Assembly (NCBI GenBank): GCA_011033025.1
Contig: WFMF01000006.1
Location: forward strand, 1,612,001 to 1,676,000
DNA length: 64,000 bases
Origin: Beroe forskalii
Lineage: Eukaryota; Ctenophora; Nuda; Beroida; Beroidae
Direction of reading: 5' to 3'
This document shows, in pieces, positions 63,949 to 64,000 of this stretch. A program made the translations under genes and the position numbers. Within the stretch, counting starts at the first letter, position 1. Each line of letters starts with the position of its first letter. The notes beneath the pieces are model-generated. The model did no database searches. It saw only the letters and a program-made list of their open reading frames with translations, and was not told where the DNA came from.

Positions 63949-64000
63949 ATGGAACACTGGTGCAGTGGAACACTGGTGCAGTGGAACACTGGTGCAGTGG
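63949..64000. repeat. 16-bp satellite GGAACACTGGTGCAGT, second block
   Basis: Three near-perfect units run off the window end, continuing the satellite seen at 61621-62010. Confidence 0.9.

Overview
The window is nuclear DNA of an invertebrate animal. The evidence is spliced metazoan gene families (KCTD9, a trypsin-fold protease with an LDLa tail, NRF-6-type acyltransferase, SNX19-type sorting nexin, a CoREST/MTA-like corepressor), GT-AG introns, CR1/L2-like LINE fragments, a Ty3/gypsy element, MITEs and minisatellites. I cannot fix the phylum from sequence alone; a marine or non-bilaterian animal would fit but is a guess.

Layout. 1-3920: a partial copy of a KCTD9-like gene (exons 4-9, minus strand), part of a ~3.9 kb segment repeated in direct orientation at 16830-20795. 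3921-9403: LINE fragments on both strands, inverted and tandem repeats. 9414-10997: a TIR transposon with a perfect 10-bp target duplication, ending 59 bp before the start codon of an 11-exon secreted or GPI-like serine protease (11057-15533, plus). 17090-24740 (minus): a complete nine-exon KCTD9-like gene that I could join in frame (383 aa). 25843-36092 (minus): NRF-6-like acyltransferase, SNX19-like nexin, a four-exon HD-domain hydrolase and an ELM2-SANT-ZnF-SANT corepressor; three of these four are single-exon. 36100-42617: repeats and a LINE fragment.

42618-61620 is dominated by one Ty3/gypsy family. On the plus strand are two internally deleted copies in tandem sharing a middle LTR (LTR-internal-LTR-internal-truncated LTR). 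On the minus strand is a coding-competent copy with intact gag and pol. Its gag-pol overlap carries a textbook -1 frameshift signal. Its long 3' non-coding region is full of small RNA hairpins, some with compensatory base changes, and it contains an antisense open frame with a strong splice donor. The deleted copies keep the LTRs, PBS, PPT, 5' gag and hairpin region but have lost pol, so they look like elements mobilised in trans. 61621-64000 is a nest of satellites (16-bp and 40-bp units), a foldback repeat and a MITE. MITEs of one family (50921-51217 and 62208-62456, each with an 8-bp target duplication) and a foldback repeat at 20866-21312 all carry degenerate telomere-like CCCTAA cores.

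The host genes belong to unrelated pathways and show no common operon-like logic; the interpretable systems are the retroelement family and the gene-fragment duplication.
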